Below are positions 44,201 through 56,000 of a stretch of 64,000 nucleotides of DNA, piece after piece. The stretch comes from Stichopus chloronotus (Eukaryota; Echinodermata; Holothuroidea; Aspidochirotida; Stichopodidae): NCBI GenBank assembly GCA_021234535.1, contig CM037836.1, forward strand, positions 24,418,769 to 24,482,768, given 5' to 3'. The notes under the pieces are model-generated. The model was not told the origin of the DNA, searched no databases, and was given only the letters and a program-made list of their open reading frames with translations. The position numbers were made by a program, and so were the translations under genes. Numbering within the stretch: the stretch's first letter is position 1; each line of letters starts with the position of its first letter.

Positions 44201-47200
44201 AGTACTTTGATTTTGAAAGGTTTTAGACGTAAGTACACAGAATCATTTTTTTGGTTCCTTGTGTAGGCAAAGGAACCCATGCAATCAAGTTGGCATGTGT
44301 GTGTATGTGATGCCATTGAAATGCAAGATCTGTGGTACAATATATAACTCAATAATCAAGTGCTCAATTTTTCTCCCAAATGTGGTGTACAAGTGTCATA
44401 TTAAGTAGATGAGCCCTATCGTTTTTGGTGCTCGTATCTTGCGTATTAATGAGGGAGCAGGGCTTAGTGTCACGATTGGAATGTGTGGTATGTGACCTGA
44501 TAACTCAGTAATTGAAAAGTTGAGGACTCAATTTTTCTCAAACTTGGTGTTTACATGTATCATATTGTGAAAATGTGCCCTAGTATTATTTTTTTTTTTT
44601 GGGGGGGACCTTTAACTTGCACATTAATGACTGGGTGGGACTAAATGTAAAATTCCTTATATGGTAATATCTTTGCAGTGTCTTTTCTAATTTGCTTCAA
44701 ATGTGACAGGTTGTTGTTAGATAGTTATCTGCTGAATTTTGCCAGCTGAAGTTCTTTCAGTTTATATTGTTAATTACATCACTAAATTTTGACAAAGTCT
44801 CTGTTCTTTAGCAAATATTCATGTAAGCATGATATTACTTCTCTAGTTACTTTTGTTGAATGCTCCCAATTCCGGTTAATATGAAAGAAAACTTTTCTCA
44901 TTCCATTGTCCTATTTTCTGATGCACAATAGAGACTTGATATAAAATTGCATATATTCTTTTTCACTGTTGTATGTGTAGGTGAATATGTCCATGGAATT
45001 CCAGCTGTCCTAAAGAGAGAGCATTTAAAACTATTTCTGAACCTGCCTCGTGATTTGTCCAACGTTTAAAGTACAAAAGCTGTCATACCTTTGCCTTCTT
45101 TGAAAATTTCTCTGTCAGTTTAATCCCACTAGTTCAACTAACTTCACCTGAAAAAAAAAAAAATCATTGCTCAGTTTGTATTGGTCTGTGAGCAGTCAAT
45201 GTTATGCAAACTTGTGGTTTTTTTTTTTCAGGATCCTTGAGTTGCAGCAAGAACTGTTCAGGCTAACAAGTTTTAAATCTGCACAATCACTGGCTTTACA
45301 AAGGTAAAGTATGTATTTCATCATTACCATTATTTTCGTAAGTTTCATTGATCTCATTTCACCTGTCTCATGAACACTTTTATCATGGTTTGCTCTCTCA
45401 CCGTTTCCACCACATTTTGCAGGCTGCAGATGGGGGGATCACTGCAAGAAGTGTTGTTCGAGGACGATGCTCCAATGGACCAGGCAGAGAGACAGCGGAT
45501 TAAGTCACTAGTCGACCAACAACGGAAGTTATCCACAGAAATCTTGGCACACCAAAGGCATTGTGAGGAATTACGGAGGGAACAAGAAATTGTCCAAGAG
45601 GAAAGAAGGGGTGAGCAACCTACCCTCATATGTGGAATTGCAAAAACTTTGGGAAAAAGAGTCTTTTAGCTCATACTCAGCTAGATAGTGTGACCTTTTG
45701 TAATGGTACAGCATCTATCTATCTGTTGACACTTGTTCCAAATGCTCCTCTTTCTTCATGCATGCATGAATTTGTATGAAACTTGCACACAATGTTCCAT
45801 ACAGTAGGTTTTGGGCCATTTTGGGTGCTAAAAAATTGTTGGTCGAAGATCCCATGTGGGTGCTATGGCCCTTTTTATGAAATTCTACAAAATACTTCTC
45901 CTCCCATACATTCTCTTGTACTATATTGATGGCTTGTCACAACAAGTCTCTGTTAATGGTTCCTTTGTGGTGTTCACGGAGTTTAGTCTAAGGCTTCATG
46001 TGGACCCTAAGGCCCATTATTTGAAAAATTGTTTGAAATGCTGCTTCTCACACATGTTTTCATCTACAGTATATATTTGTATTATACTTCCAGGGCACAT
46101 TGTACCTTAGGTGGCCATCCATACATGCAGTGTTTGAAAACTTTCAGTCCAAGGTCCCATGTGGACCCTGTGGTCCATTTTAGGAAATTCTGCTAAGTGC
46201 TACTCCTACAGATTCTCTTGTACAATGTCGATGGTTTGTAATAATGATACTCTGCTAGTGGTTATCTTAGGGTGTGTATGAATTTGTAGTCTATGGTTCT
46301 ATGTGGGCCCTATGGCCCATTTAATGAAATTCTGCAAAGTGCTTCTCCTTCTACTGTCAAAGTACCCCTTTAAAATGTAATTCAGCTTTTCAAATCTCTG
46401 TTTTATTGCATGAATGATAATTTGAGTGTTTCAGTGGATGTTCTAACTGAAACTCTCTATTGCCTTCAGGTATGTTGGCATATAGAGACATTAAAGGGGC
46501 ACTTTGAGCTGTTTCATGACATTCATTTATTCTTCCCAAACCTGTCAACTTTCCGTCAAGTTTCCTTCACATAAGGTTTCTAGTGACAGACTGGTGGTCA
46601 AACCGTAAGGGTCCCCATATGTCACATACAAATGACCGATAAGCAAGTAATGAATGATTTAATTTGGTTTTGGAAAACTTATGACCTTTCACTTTTCCAC
46701 ATTAGTACTAATGCATATGCCCACAGCCAGTACAAATCATCCATAAAAATTACTAAAAATCAACATTTTTATTAATTATTGGATGTGAATAGTGATGCTA
46801 ATTAAAGCATTGTCATTTGGCTAGTACTCATCACAATTTTCACAAATTTACTGGCAAAGATCAAACTTGTGCTCTGTTGGTGCTCTAATTTTGTGAAATT
46901 CAGCAAATAGTGTGCTGCAGGTTCTTTTGTACAATGTTGGCGATTTGGTGTAATGACACTCCGTCAGAGGTTCCTACTGTATCATTTGACATAATGATAT
47001 GTACAGTAAATGGTACCTTCAGGGTGTGGAGGTATGATCCTCTGCACCATTGGTGCTTTTTTTTTTTTTCTCCCACATGTTTAATTACTAATCTTGGATG
47101 TAACTGGTATTGTATTTTACGATGATCTATGTTTGCCATGTGTATAGGTCGCATTCAGATATTATTTAAGATACAGGAGATCATAATCTTATTCTTCTGT

Positions 47201-49946
47201 GAACAACACTCTTAAATTGAGTTACGTGTGTTTTTCGTTCAATGACATGACTCACCTTGGAAGTATATAGTTTCTAATGTAGTGGATTTTTGAGGTCTTC
47301 CTCAGTCACAATGGAAGTGATTTATTGGATGTAGCTCATATTTGGATCATTTTACAAGTTTGCATCAAATTGTGATTCAGTTTGTAAGTAAGTGTTATGA
47401 GAAGATGACTGTATTCAAGGCAGGCAAACACTTCACCAACCTGGCTGTGCCAAACACAACTCACCCAACCACTGCACTCCTTGAGCAAGTCATGTTCTTA
47501 GCTGTTGAGTTGTGTCAACTTGAATTTTGATAATAGGTTAGTGACTCACATTCCAACCACATTATGATTTGACCTAGTGCCTCATGTCAGTCAGTTCTGC
47601 AGAGCTCCCTTTCAATATTCTGCAATTGCCTTTGGATGGCTTAGTACGGTCTTTATCTCATTGACTGTAAGGCTGAGGCTTGCACCCAAACCACTGAACG
47701 TACAGGTCCCAGAAATTGAAAAAAAAAAAAAAAAATAGGTACCCGTTTGAAAAAACAAAATCGCTGAACTACATGTGCCTATGCACGAATACGCTATCAG
47801 CAGTTTGCTTCCAGTCTGATCTCTGAATGGCACAAGGATGATGAGAGACAGACAACAAATAGTAGCTGTAGGTATTTGAATGGAATTGGTAGAAAATAGA
47901 CCCATTGATTTTGTGAAACAAAAAGGAAAAAACAAGTTTAATTCCATTAATTTAATTTCTGTGATCAAACAGCATACCCGTACATCAAGTGAGATTCCTT
48001 TTCTTTTGTACAACAAAGATTCTGCAGTGCTGAAATGGTGTGGTGCTATAGAATCTTTGCCATGAATGTAACTTCAGCGTGGCGAAAGTTTGATCAGAAA
48101 AAAAAAATTTTCTTTGGTATCCTCTTAAAATTCAAATTCTCCACAAAATGTCAGAAATTCCATGTAAGTCAGACAACATTATATTAGCTATTTTAGGCTA
48201 CAAAAGTGTTTCATGGAAACAAATGGAAAAGATCATGTGGAGCCTTCCGGAAATTTACTAGAATCATATCATAATGTGGTGAGATGTATAGCGAAATAGC
48301 CTGACCACATCAGTGATCTTGTGTGTTTCTTCGGATCTAAAAATGAACCGCAAACTATTTGTAAGTTATGAAGTGGCGTAGAGAACATTTGAGTTGTAAC
48401 TTATCATTTATCATTCCTAGATTCAAGGTTTGTAGAAAGATGGCTTTTTTGAGGTGTTTAATGAGATAGAGGTACGTGTGTAGGCCTGCACAGGCCACAG
48501 TAGAGGCAATTACTTATGTTTGTGTTTTCATTCATTCATGACTAGGGTAGGCCTAAATTCAGAGATAGAATGTTACCTGACTGGATGATGTGAACGGGTA
48601 CCCAGTTTCAACTCTTTGCTACCCGACTCAGCTCTAGCTATACATGAGAATTGGAACATGATCTCATGTAGCATTCACCCACACAGCCATTAATATCTCA
48701 CTTGGCTGCAATGGAATGGCACCTGACTTCACAATGAATTTCAAACATGTCTGAATTTGTCACAACTAGGATCGATATTGCGGGTCGTGGTTGCATGGGG
48801 AGCAAACTTAAGTAAACTTTGGACTGAGTTGGCTTTGACCTGATTGATTCTTCAGTGGATTGCATTAGTTTTGTTTGAGCCAGGTGATTGCGGCTGTGTT
48901 CATCACAACAGACTAGTGCTGATCGAGTGTCTCAGGTTCATGTCAGAGGTTGTTTTTCCAACGACCCTTCGCTCCTCGTCATTGAACGGAATCGATGACG
49001 CGACTGCTCGGTGACAGTCGTGAGATCAGTAAGTCGACCAGAGAAGCTCAAGTTGGCAGCTCTGTTAATTTGTCTTTGGTATCTTGTTTCCTCCTTTCAG
49101 ATGTCACTCAACAAAGCAGAGTACTCATGAAGCAGCTGAAAGATTTACAAGAGAATGAATGTAAGTCAGATAAAGACAGCCATAAAAGGTAAGTGTGAGC
49201 ACGTTGCATAATTTCATTTTCAGTGTCTTATAGAAGCTTTAGCTTCCATTCGAATTCATTCGATACGCACTGTATCTTGATCAAAATGATGTCCATCAGC
49301 CAGCAGTGCTGTAGACTCAAGTTGTGGGGTGTTTGCATCACTCTGACAGTCATTTCTTCAGCTCTGGACTTGACTGATATGGACAAAATGATTTGTGATG
49401 TGAATTTTATCTTCAGAAGTTAGTGAACTGTCACAATCTTTATTTACTTAAAAGCTCATTTACATATTCCTTCTTTTGTGTTTTTCATTCTTCTTTGATG
49501 TAAGGATGAAATTGTGCTATGTCCATAAAATTATCTCATGAATCATAAGCTTTTCTAATATTAGAAAAAAAGAGAGAAAAAAAATCACCTGCTGGATACA
49601 GACAGATTTTAAACAGTGACCTCAGCATTTCACAGTGTGCCATCACTTGTTGATCCACAGGAGCAAAATATTTGCTTTAATCATGTAAATCATTGAGACT
49701 ACTGTCTTGTACTTAGTAAATTGATAATTTTTATTACACATGTTGTTTTCTTCATACACCAAACTCACTAACTACTCATTCTTCTGGCTCTTTCGCAGAC
49801 TTCGAGAAGACATTGAGAGGGCCGAGGGACATCTGAGCATAGCTCGCAATGTTCTGCAAGGCCTCATCGTGGGCAGTGGTGTGCACTGGGCCGACGATCC
49901 CAAGCTTCAGGAGCTTCTTTTGTCTCTTGGTGAAAAAGTCTCTTAA
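41174..49946 (+). CDS. CENPH: CENPH orthologue, complete six-exon coding region
   Basis: Seen: exons 41174-41235, 42480-42581, 45232-45303, 45423-45610, 49101-49188 and 49799-49946 join in frame to 219 codons plus TAA; human CENP-H is 247 aa. The coiled-coil-rich product ends in ARNVLQGLIVGSGVHWADDP and KLQELLLSL, near-identical in pattern to human IQHVFQNLILGSKVNWAEDP and ALKEIVLQL. It also has SRVLMKQLKDLQE, matching human SSVLMDNMKHLLE. Family knowledge: CENP-H belongs to the CENP-HIKM part of the constitutive centromere-associated network at the inner kinetochore. Odd: about 30 residues of the human coiled coil before the C-terminal block have no counterpart. Confidence 0.92.
41540..42325. 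repeat. Inverted arrays of GGACCTTCGGTCTCGC-like units in CENPH intron 1
   Basis: The right array (42249-42318) holds about four tandem copies of a roughly 16-bp unit, GGACCTTCGGTCTCGC. The left array (41540-41690) carries the complementary units GACCGAAGGTCC and GAGACCGAAAT. A 14-bp stretch (GAAGGTCCTCGAGA) is perfectly inverted between them. It is probably the terminal repeats of a TIR element. Confidence 0.7.
42480..42581 (+). CDS. CENPH: CENPH exon 2
   Basis: Acceptor AAAGTCAG|ATACA (the AG four bases earlier would give a stop), donor CAGCAG|GTATAT, phase 2 to 2. YKDQLEALKCALQAAVASSQ followed by EKISPEEKDNLDS resembles human KQQLLEYKSMVDASEEKTPE. Confidence 0.87.
42687..43696. mobile_element. 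1.0-kb TIR element (CAGGGGCGGATCCAGA ends)
   Basis: Ends CAGGGGCGGATCCAGA (42687-42702) and TCTGGATCTGCACCTG (43681-43696) are inverted with two mismatches. No matching flanking duplication was found. It lies in CENPH intron 2. The interior includes GGGTTTTTCAAAGGGCGTGG-type low-complexity sequence. Confidence 0.65.
44250..44690. repeat. Two diverged copies of a ~180-bp unit in CENPH intron 2
   Basis: AACTCAATAATCAAGTGCTC, then AATTTTTCTC and GGTGTACAAGTGTCATATT, recurs as AACTCAGTAATTGAAAAGTT, then AATTTTTCTC and GGTGTTTACATGTATCATATT, about 175 bp later. A GGTTCCTTGTGTAGGCAAAGGAACC hairpin-like word lies at the left edge. Confidence 0.55.
45232..45303 (+). CDS. CENPH: CENPH exon 3
   Basis: A long pyrimidine tract then TTTTCAG|GATCC, donor ACAAAG|GTAAAG, phase 2 to 2, 72 nt. 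ILELQQELFRLTSFKSAQSL is coiled-coil, matching the human ENEIEEVKVAFEIKKLAL segment in position. It is too short to be found as an open frame. Confidence 0.85.
45423..45610 (+). CDS. CENPH: CENPH exon 4
   Basis: Acceptor CATTTTGCAG|GCTGC, donor AAGGG|GTGAGC, phase 2 to 1. It contains an acidic LFEDDAPMDQAERQRIK stretch followed by a predicted coiled coil (ILAHQRHCEELRREQEIVQE). The antisense open frame here is a shadow. Confidence 0.88.
45680..47130. repeat. Degenerate tandem repeat in CENPH intron 4
   Basis: Units of roughly 145-160 bp, recognised by ATGTGGGNCCTATGGCCCAT, AAATTCTGCAAAGTGCTTCTC and TTCTCTTGTACAATGTNGATGG words near 45.85, 46.0, 46.16, 46.3 and 46.89 kb. The later copies are weak. 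No ends were identified. Confidence 0.6.
47131..49100. other. Distal part of CENPH intron 4, no features recognised
   Basis: It contains a poly-A/T run near 47.72 kb and scattered short open frames. No exon is needed here because exons 4 and 5 join in phase 1. Confidence 0.45.
49101..49188 (+). CDS. CENPH: CENPH exon 5
   Basis: Acceptor CTTTCAG|ATGTC, donor AAAAG|GTAAGT, phase 1 to 2. QQSRVLMKQLKDLQENE aligns with human RQSSVLMDNMKHLLELN. An internal GAAT|GTAAGT (cut after 49159) is a second strong donor but would break the frame into exon 6. Confidence 0.9.
49799..49946 (+). CDS. CENPH: CENPH terminal exon 6
   Basis: Acceptor TTTCGCAG|ACTTC, phase 2 in, TAA at 49944-49946. It encodes LREDIERAEGHLSIARNVLQ, then GLIVGSGVHWADDPKLQELL, the most conserved part of the CENP-H family (human NLILGSKVNWAEDPALKEIV). 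The start of this exon and the family C-terminus coincide. Confidence 0.95.
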
Positions 49947-51225
49947 CGCTCTCCATTCTGGCATTTGTTGTAAACTTCCAGGAGTTATGACAATAGGAAC
50001 CTCCAGAAAAGTTATGGTACCTCCATCGGTTGCCTATTGTTCATCACCCCTTGCCAGTTCCATCAGATGATAATTTCATAACTAAAAGAGCTGTTTTGCA
50101 GTATTTGTTGCACTCTTCCAGAATTCATTTTAGGCCTTAAGCTATGGTTTCACCACCAGCAAGAGTCAAATGAGGTAGAGGATTCCCTAACTGTAACAAT
50201 TGTTATTGTTTTTAATTGGTAAAACTCCGTAGCAACAGCTATCAGCCCTTGACATCTGAGACTTCTTTAAAATGTTGAGCAAAGTTATTTAAATGTTACC
50301 GGTGATATCACAGTTATATGCTGTTCCCAGCTGGAAACAAGGTTTTCATAGTTAATAGCTGAATTCCTTCCCAGCTCCTCTCTTTTTCTCTCCAGTCACT
50401 TCCAGCCCTTTTCTGCTGGATTACACACCACACAAACCATGTAACATTCTTTGTCTTCCAAGTGAGGACAAGTTTCCTTAAGAGTATGAAGATATTCATT
50501 AGCCATGGTATGTTTTGCAGCAGCACAGCTATTGTAATTTGAATTCACATTTGCAGGGATTTTCTTATCAACCGACTGTCACAAAATGGTAGAGCCTGGC
50601 CAGGCAGTAATTTCACAATGCTTTTGCCCGACTAACCACTCATCCATTTTATGTTCTAGTAGGCACTCCTGTATTCTTAAGCATATGTGTACACTGAAGT
50701 TTTGTATTGGTTTTGTGAAGTATTTCTTTCATTAATTGTATGATTGTGGTACTATCCTACACTAGTCTTGGTTACACTCTTGACTGGAAAAGTGCCTTTT
50801 TGTATTCAGCTTGAAGTTTTGCTTGGGGTGGTGATAATCTTCCCGTGTTGAACTTAAGAGGTGGATTTTCTCAAGTTGCATTCTTCTGGCAATGTAGAGA
50901 GCAAATTTGCTGACAGCCATGTCCAAACTAAGCAATTTCAATCTTTGTAATGAAAACCACTGCTCCAAAGGAAGATTTCCAATTGGTTGTGTTCTACTCA
51001 GCTGCACACCCTGTGATCAGGATTTTTTTGTGCAGGAGGGGGGGGGGGGGGGGTTGGAGTGGGCAGGGGTTGTGATGAGAGGGAGAGGACAAAGTCAGTG
51101 AAGTTAAAGCTACATGAATAGAAGACAAAGAAAGCTCTGTAAAAGTTTGTTGCATTTTATTGCATTCTTTGTAAATAATTATTGCAAATGAGAATTTTTT
51201 AAAATAAAGTAGATTTATTAAATCT
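49947..51225 (+). other. CENPH: CENPH 3' UTR with polyadenylation signal
   Basis: Downstream of the stop there is no further coding exon. An AATAAA at 51203-51208 is a good candidate cleavage signal; a poly-G run near 51.04 kb lies inside the proposed UTR. A minus-strand AATAAA is also present at about 51213-51218. UTR length is inferred. Confidence 0.5.
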
Positions 51226-51951
51226 TTTCCTCTTTCTGTGTAGTATCTTTGATCTCGCAAATGTTTAAAGTGCAAACAAGTAACTTCGAAAAAGTAAATT
51301 ACTACATGTATTTTCTAAAGACACCGTTGCAGCAAAAATTGAGGAGATTACAGTGTGTCACAGTTTCCACATATTGACCCTTCTGCAAAAGATGTAGGCA
51401 AATTAATACTGTTGTTTCAATTAATTGCAAATATGTGTCAATTCCTCCCAAAGGGTTGGCTTCTTGTGCTCAAAGTCATCATCAACTTTTCCTTATATTT
51501 TTAAAAAGGTTTGTTTAGCCTGTTAAGCTGTGACTTCCACCCACAACAACAAGCTTCATGTTTTCATGGTCACCTTATCCACACAAAATACACATAATGT
51601 GCTAAAATCGTCTCGAGAAGACATTCTATGCATGATAGAACATTACATCATATCCTGATATACTATAATGGTTAGGGGGTATTTTTCATAAAAATGTATG
51701 ATATAAGAAGATTGGCTGTCAAGGTGGTACCCATAATGTAGTCAGTACAAGATTTCCTCCTTTAGGTATTGTGTGTGCAAGGTTCATATAATTTGACCAT
51801 GTACAACCTTTGAACTCCACCAAGACAATGGGTAGGCTGCTTGTATTCAATTTTGCCCACATACATACCAAATTGATATCAGTTCACCTCCCTGAGATGT
51901 CATGTTCACAGGTAGGATATCACAAAAAACACCAAACAGGTTACAATTATC

Positions 51952-52441
51952 CAGTGTTTTAATCGAGTCACTGGGGTTCGTGAGTCGAGTCTTTCACCAG
52001 TCAAGTCTTGAATCTTTCCCTGGTCATGTCGAGTCCCCAACCACACTCGATTTGGGTCACTGCCTGTTCGTGTTGTCTCAAGTCAGTTTAGCATGTTGAC
52101 CTACAATACTAGATCAGACAAGCAAATTGTTTACACAATTCCTAAACATACTGACTTCAGATCCTGAAGCCTACCTCCTTTCATCTATATGTCAATGAGA
52201 TTAAAGGTAAGAATTCTATCATTACAGATTTATCGATAGTTTGACTCACGTAATTGTGTGAAAAGACTCAATTCAAGTACAGTCATCCAGCATTGTGACC
52301 GCAGTGAGACTCTTCCACATGCTGACTCCAGTAGAGTCTTTTGCACTTTCTCAAACTCCTGACTGGGGTTCAATGAGTCTTTTGACCCAACTGACTCAAG
52401 TCGAGTCATCGAAAATCATGACTCGAGTCATTACAACACTG
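51952..52441. mobile_element. hAT-like MITE with GACTCGAGTC words
   Basis: Ends CAGTGTTTTAATCGAGTCA and (reverse) CAGTGTTGTAATGACTCGAG are inverted near-repeats. Flanking 8-mers CAATTATC and CCATTATC match at 7 of 8. GAGTC/GACTC words recur through the interior. It lies between CENPH and the RING-type gene. Confidence 0.78.
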
Positions 52442-52868
52442 CCATTATCATCAAAACCAAGTAAGAGCAATGTTCAAAGTATACATAGGCTAAGCAAACA
52501 ATCTTTCTTAGATTTGAATACATAATGCGTTGTCAAATATTGCTCTGGTTGTCAATAGCTACAGCAGTAAATGATACACCAAGTGGGTGAAACAAACTTG
52601 CATAATTTGTCAAACCATTAGGAATGCACTGACCATTTCTACATAAAATGATGAAAGACATTAAAAATCTAAGAAATACTAAAATTTCTATAATATAACA
52701 AGTAATAACAGGCACATCTTCAGAACTTAAGTTAATATAGACAAATGTGGTGAAGAAAGTCCGCTTCATCTGAAAATACTCCAACTTCATGTCTTGTAAA
52801 CTCATTCTGCCAAAAATTCCTTAAAAAATATAGCTTTGAAAGTACTATAATTAAAACTGTCTCATATT

Positions 52869-53013
52869 TCAGCTCTTACAAACAAAAATGTTTAACAAGT
52901 ACATGCTCGAACAGGAATTGTCGCTTGAAGACATTTGGTAGGTTTCTGAAGACGCTTGGTCTTGACCAGGTTTGACGTACAAGGTTGTGCTATTACTGCT
53001 GCAATAAGGAACA
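52869..53013 (-). CDS. RING-type gene: terminal exon
   Basis: Acceptor GCTTCTAG|TGTTCC, phase 2 in, TGA at 52871-52869. It encodes VPYCSSNSTTLYVKPGQDQA and a Ser-rich tail ending NIFVCKS. It lies directly beside the repeat element starting at 53130. Confidence 0.65.
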
Positions 53014-56000
53014 CTAGAAGCAAAGAGAAAAAATAGAAAAAAAGGTAGTAACCTCAAGGATTCAAAAGGCAAACAAGGTGTTTGTTTCACTAAAAGGAAT
53101 CATTTCAACCAGAAAGCCAAAAGGCTTTGTGATTCCTTGCCACATGGTTATATTATAACAATATGACTAACCCACACACCAGGTATGACATCAGACACAG
53201 TTACCGTTCTTGAGATATTGTGTTTGCAAGGTTTTCACATTTTGACCTCTGGTGACCTCAAATGACCTTTGACCTCCACTAAAAACAATAGGGATCATCT
53301 ACTCAATATGACCAACTCACACACCAAGTATGACATCAGTCACAGTTACCGTTCTTGAGATATCATGTTTACAAGGTTTTCACAGTTTGACCTCTGGTGA
53401 CCTCAACTGACCTTTGACCTCCACCAAAAGCAATAGGGATCATCTACTTCATATGACCAACCCACACAGTAAGTCACAGCTACCCTTCTGGAGATATTAT
53501 GTTTACAAGGTTTTTCCAGTTTGACCTCCGTTGACCTCAAATGACCTTTGACCTCCACTAAAAACGATAGGGATCATCTACTCAATATGACTAACCCACA
53601 CACTAGGTATGACATCAGACACAGTTACCGTTCTTGAGATATCGTGTTAACAAGGTTTTCACATTTTGACCTCTGGTGACCTCAAATGACCTTTGACCTC
53701 CACCAAAAGCAATAGGGATCATCTACTTAATATGATCAACCCACACAGTAAGTATGACATCAGTCACAGTTACCCTTCGGGAGATATTGTGTTTACAAGG
53801 TTTTTCCAGTTTGACCTCCGTCGACCTCAAATGACCTTTGACCGCCACCAAAAACAATAGGGATCATCTACTCAATATGACTAACCCACACACCAGGTAT
53901 GACATCAGACACAGTTACCGTTCTTGAGATACCGTGTTTACAAGGTTTTCACATCTTGACCTCTGTTGACCTCAAATGACCTTTGACCTCCACTAAAAAC
54001 AATAGGGATCATCTACTCAATATGAACAACCAACACACTAAGTATGACATCAGTCACAGTTACCGTTCTTGAGATACCATGTTTACAAGGTTTTCACATT
54101 TTGACCTCTGGTGACCTCAAATGACCTTTGACCTCCACCAAAAACACTAGGGATCATCTACTCAATATGACCAACCCACACACCAAGTATGACATCAGTC
54201 ATGCTTACCCTTCTTGAGATATCGTGTTTACAAGAAGTGTCACATACACACATACACACACATACACACGACATCACCATCGCATAGATTCCTTCTGCCT
54301 TCGGCAAGGAATCAAAAACCAGTACTTTTTAAACTCAGATTTATCAAAATATGAAGGGACAGTGGTGCTCTTTTCAGGAAATAAGTTCCTCATAGATATA
54401 AGTTCAGTTATTTGTTGCTTAAGAATAATTTATTCACCCAAATGTTCCAAATTTGAAATGATTGTGTCTTCCTTTACTCATCTCATGCCAATCATCATAA
54501 TATTTTGAGGAGGTAAAGCTTTTGCATGTATTTATTGGAGAGACTGAATGATTGACAGTGATTCAGACTGTTTTCTTTGTATGCCATGTTGGTGCATTCT
54601 AAATGCCCTAGTTTGCTTTAAATGTGCAAAAAGTAGCTTAGAGTCTACAGATAACAGCAGTATCTCCTTAGGATTGGTAATCATGTGTCATAATACAGCA
54701 TGTATCCAAATTTTCATATGGCAGGGGGTGGAGGGGGTGGGATTTCACAACCAACCAGCCTTTTCCCTGGAGCAATATTGTGAGTAATGCAATTGCCTTG
54801 CATTGGATATATTGCCAAAGACACATGTAGCGACCTCTAGTGACACCTGTAGTGGTATTTCCATACATTTTATGCGTACAAAGGAAGCAGTCATTAAGAA
54901 AGTCATCCCTCCTTTCCTTTTTTTTTTGTGTCATTCACATTATTGTTGGTGTCAGTTTGGGCTCACATAGGTGAACCCAATATATACATGGTACATTTTT
55001 TAGTAAATGTATTTCCATTGTTTATGGAACAAAGAAAGAGAATAATTCTTACATGCTTCTTCCTGCAGTAGCAGCAAGCCCTGTAATAAAAAGAAAAAGT
55101 CTTTTCAAACACTGGTTAAGATAAAGAGGTCATAGGGAGAGAGGGTCATGGGGGGGGAGGGTTCATGGGCAGGGAGGATAAAAGTCAATTGGAGTTCCCA
55201 TATTCACTGTCACAAATCAAGATAGCATGTTCTAAAGGGACTGAGTAAATTCCTCTTGAGCGCTATTATTTAAGTCCTTCAAGATGCCTCTGCTTAACAT
55301 GCTCAATAATACAAACCCTTCTGCATAGCCTTTATTGACTGATATAGTTGCTGACTTCATAGATGTCATTGGCCTGCCTTGTTTGCTCCAAGCATTTACG
55401 TAAACAAGGGGCATAACCATAGCGTCGTTGCGCAGGTGTGCTTGAATTGCGTACAATTGTTCAATTTCTAATGTGGAGCATTTCAGTTCTGTCTTTCACT
55501 GTAGATTGCATTACAATGGCACCTGTGGGTGTGCTGTACACAACAAAATAGTAATCATCAACCTACCATCCTGGGGTATGTTTCATTACATGGACTGTGA
55601 GTTTGTGGTCCTTGTGGCAAGACTCCTTACATGGCCTGCATATCCCTTTTTGGAGAAACAACAAAATGGATATTTCAAGTTTGAAACTCAAAGAAGCATA
55701 GAGCATCCATCAGAGCAACAGCTCTAACAACTTACAATCATCATGATATCAGAGCTGCCAACTGTCCCAGTTTTGCTGTATTTTTTTCGTTTTTGAAGCA
55801 AAATACAGCAAAACGTTTTTCCCCTTTTATTGTTCCGTTTTTTAGAATGTTTACATAATATGTTTTGAAACATTAAAACTTTATTAACCAACATTTGTTT
55901 TTGATGAAATAACATCATTTTGACATCAGAGTTACCATAAAATATTCAGTCTATCATAAAACAAGAAATTAAAGACAGCGAAAAGTTTGTTTGAAAAGCA

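Noticed and set aside
45354..45629. 91-codon minus-strand open frame
   Set aside because: Antisense shadow of CENPH exon 4.
47612..48016. 134-codon minus-strand open frame
   Set aside because: It contains a poly-Phe run from a poly-A tract and sits in CENPH intron 4; no splice partners or similarity.
53130..54314. Regularly spaced repeats, considered as a CRISPR-like array
   Set aside because: Whole 145-bp units are repeated without unique spacers, in an animal intron; this is a tandem repeat inside a TIR element.
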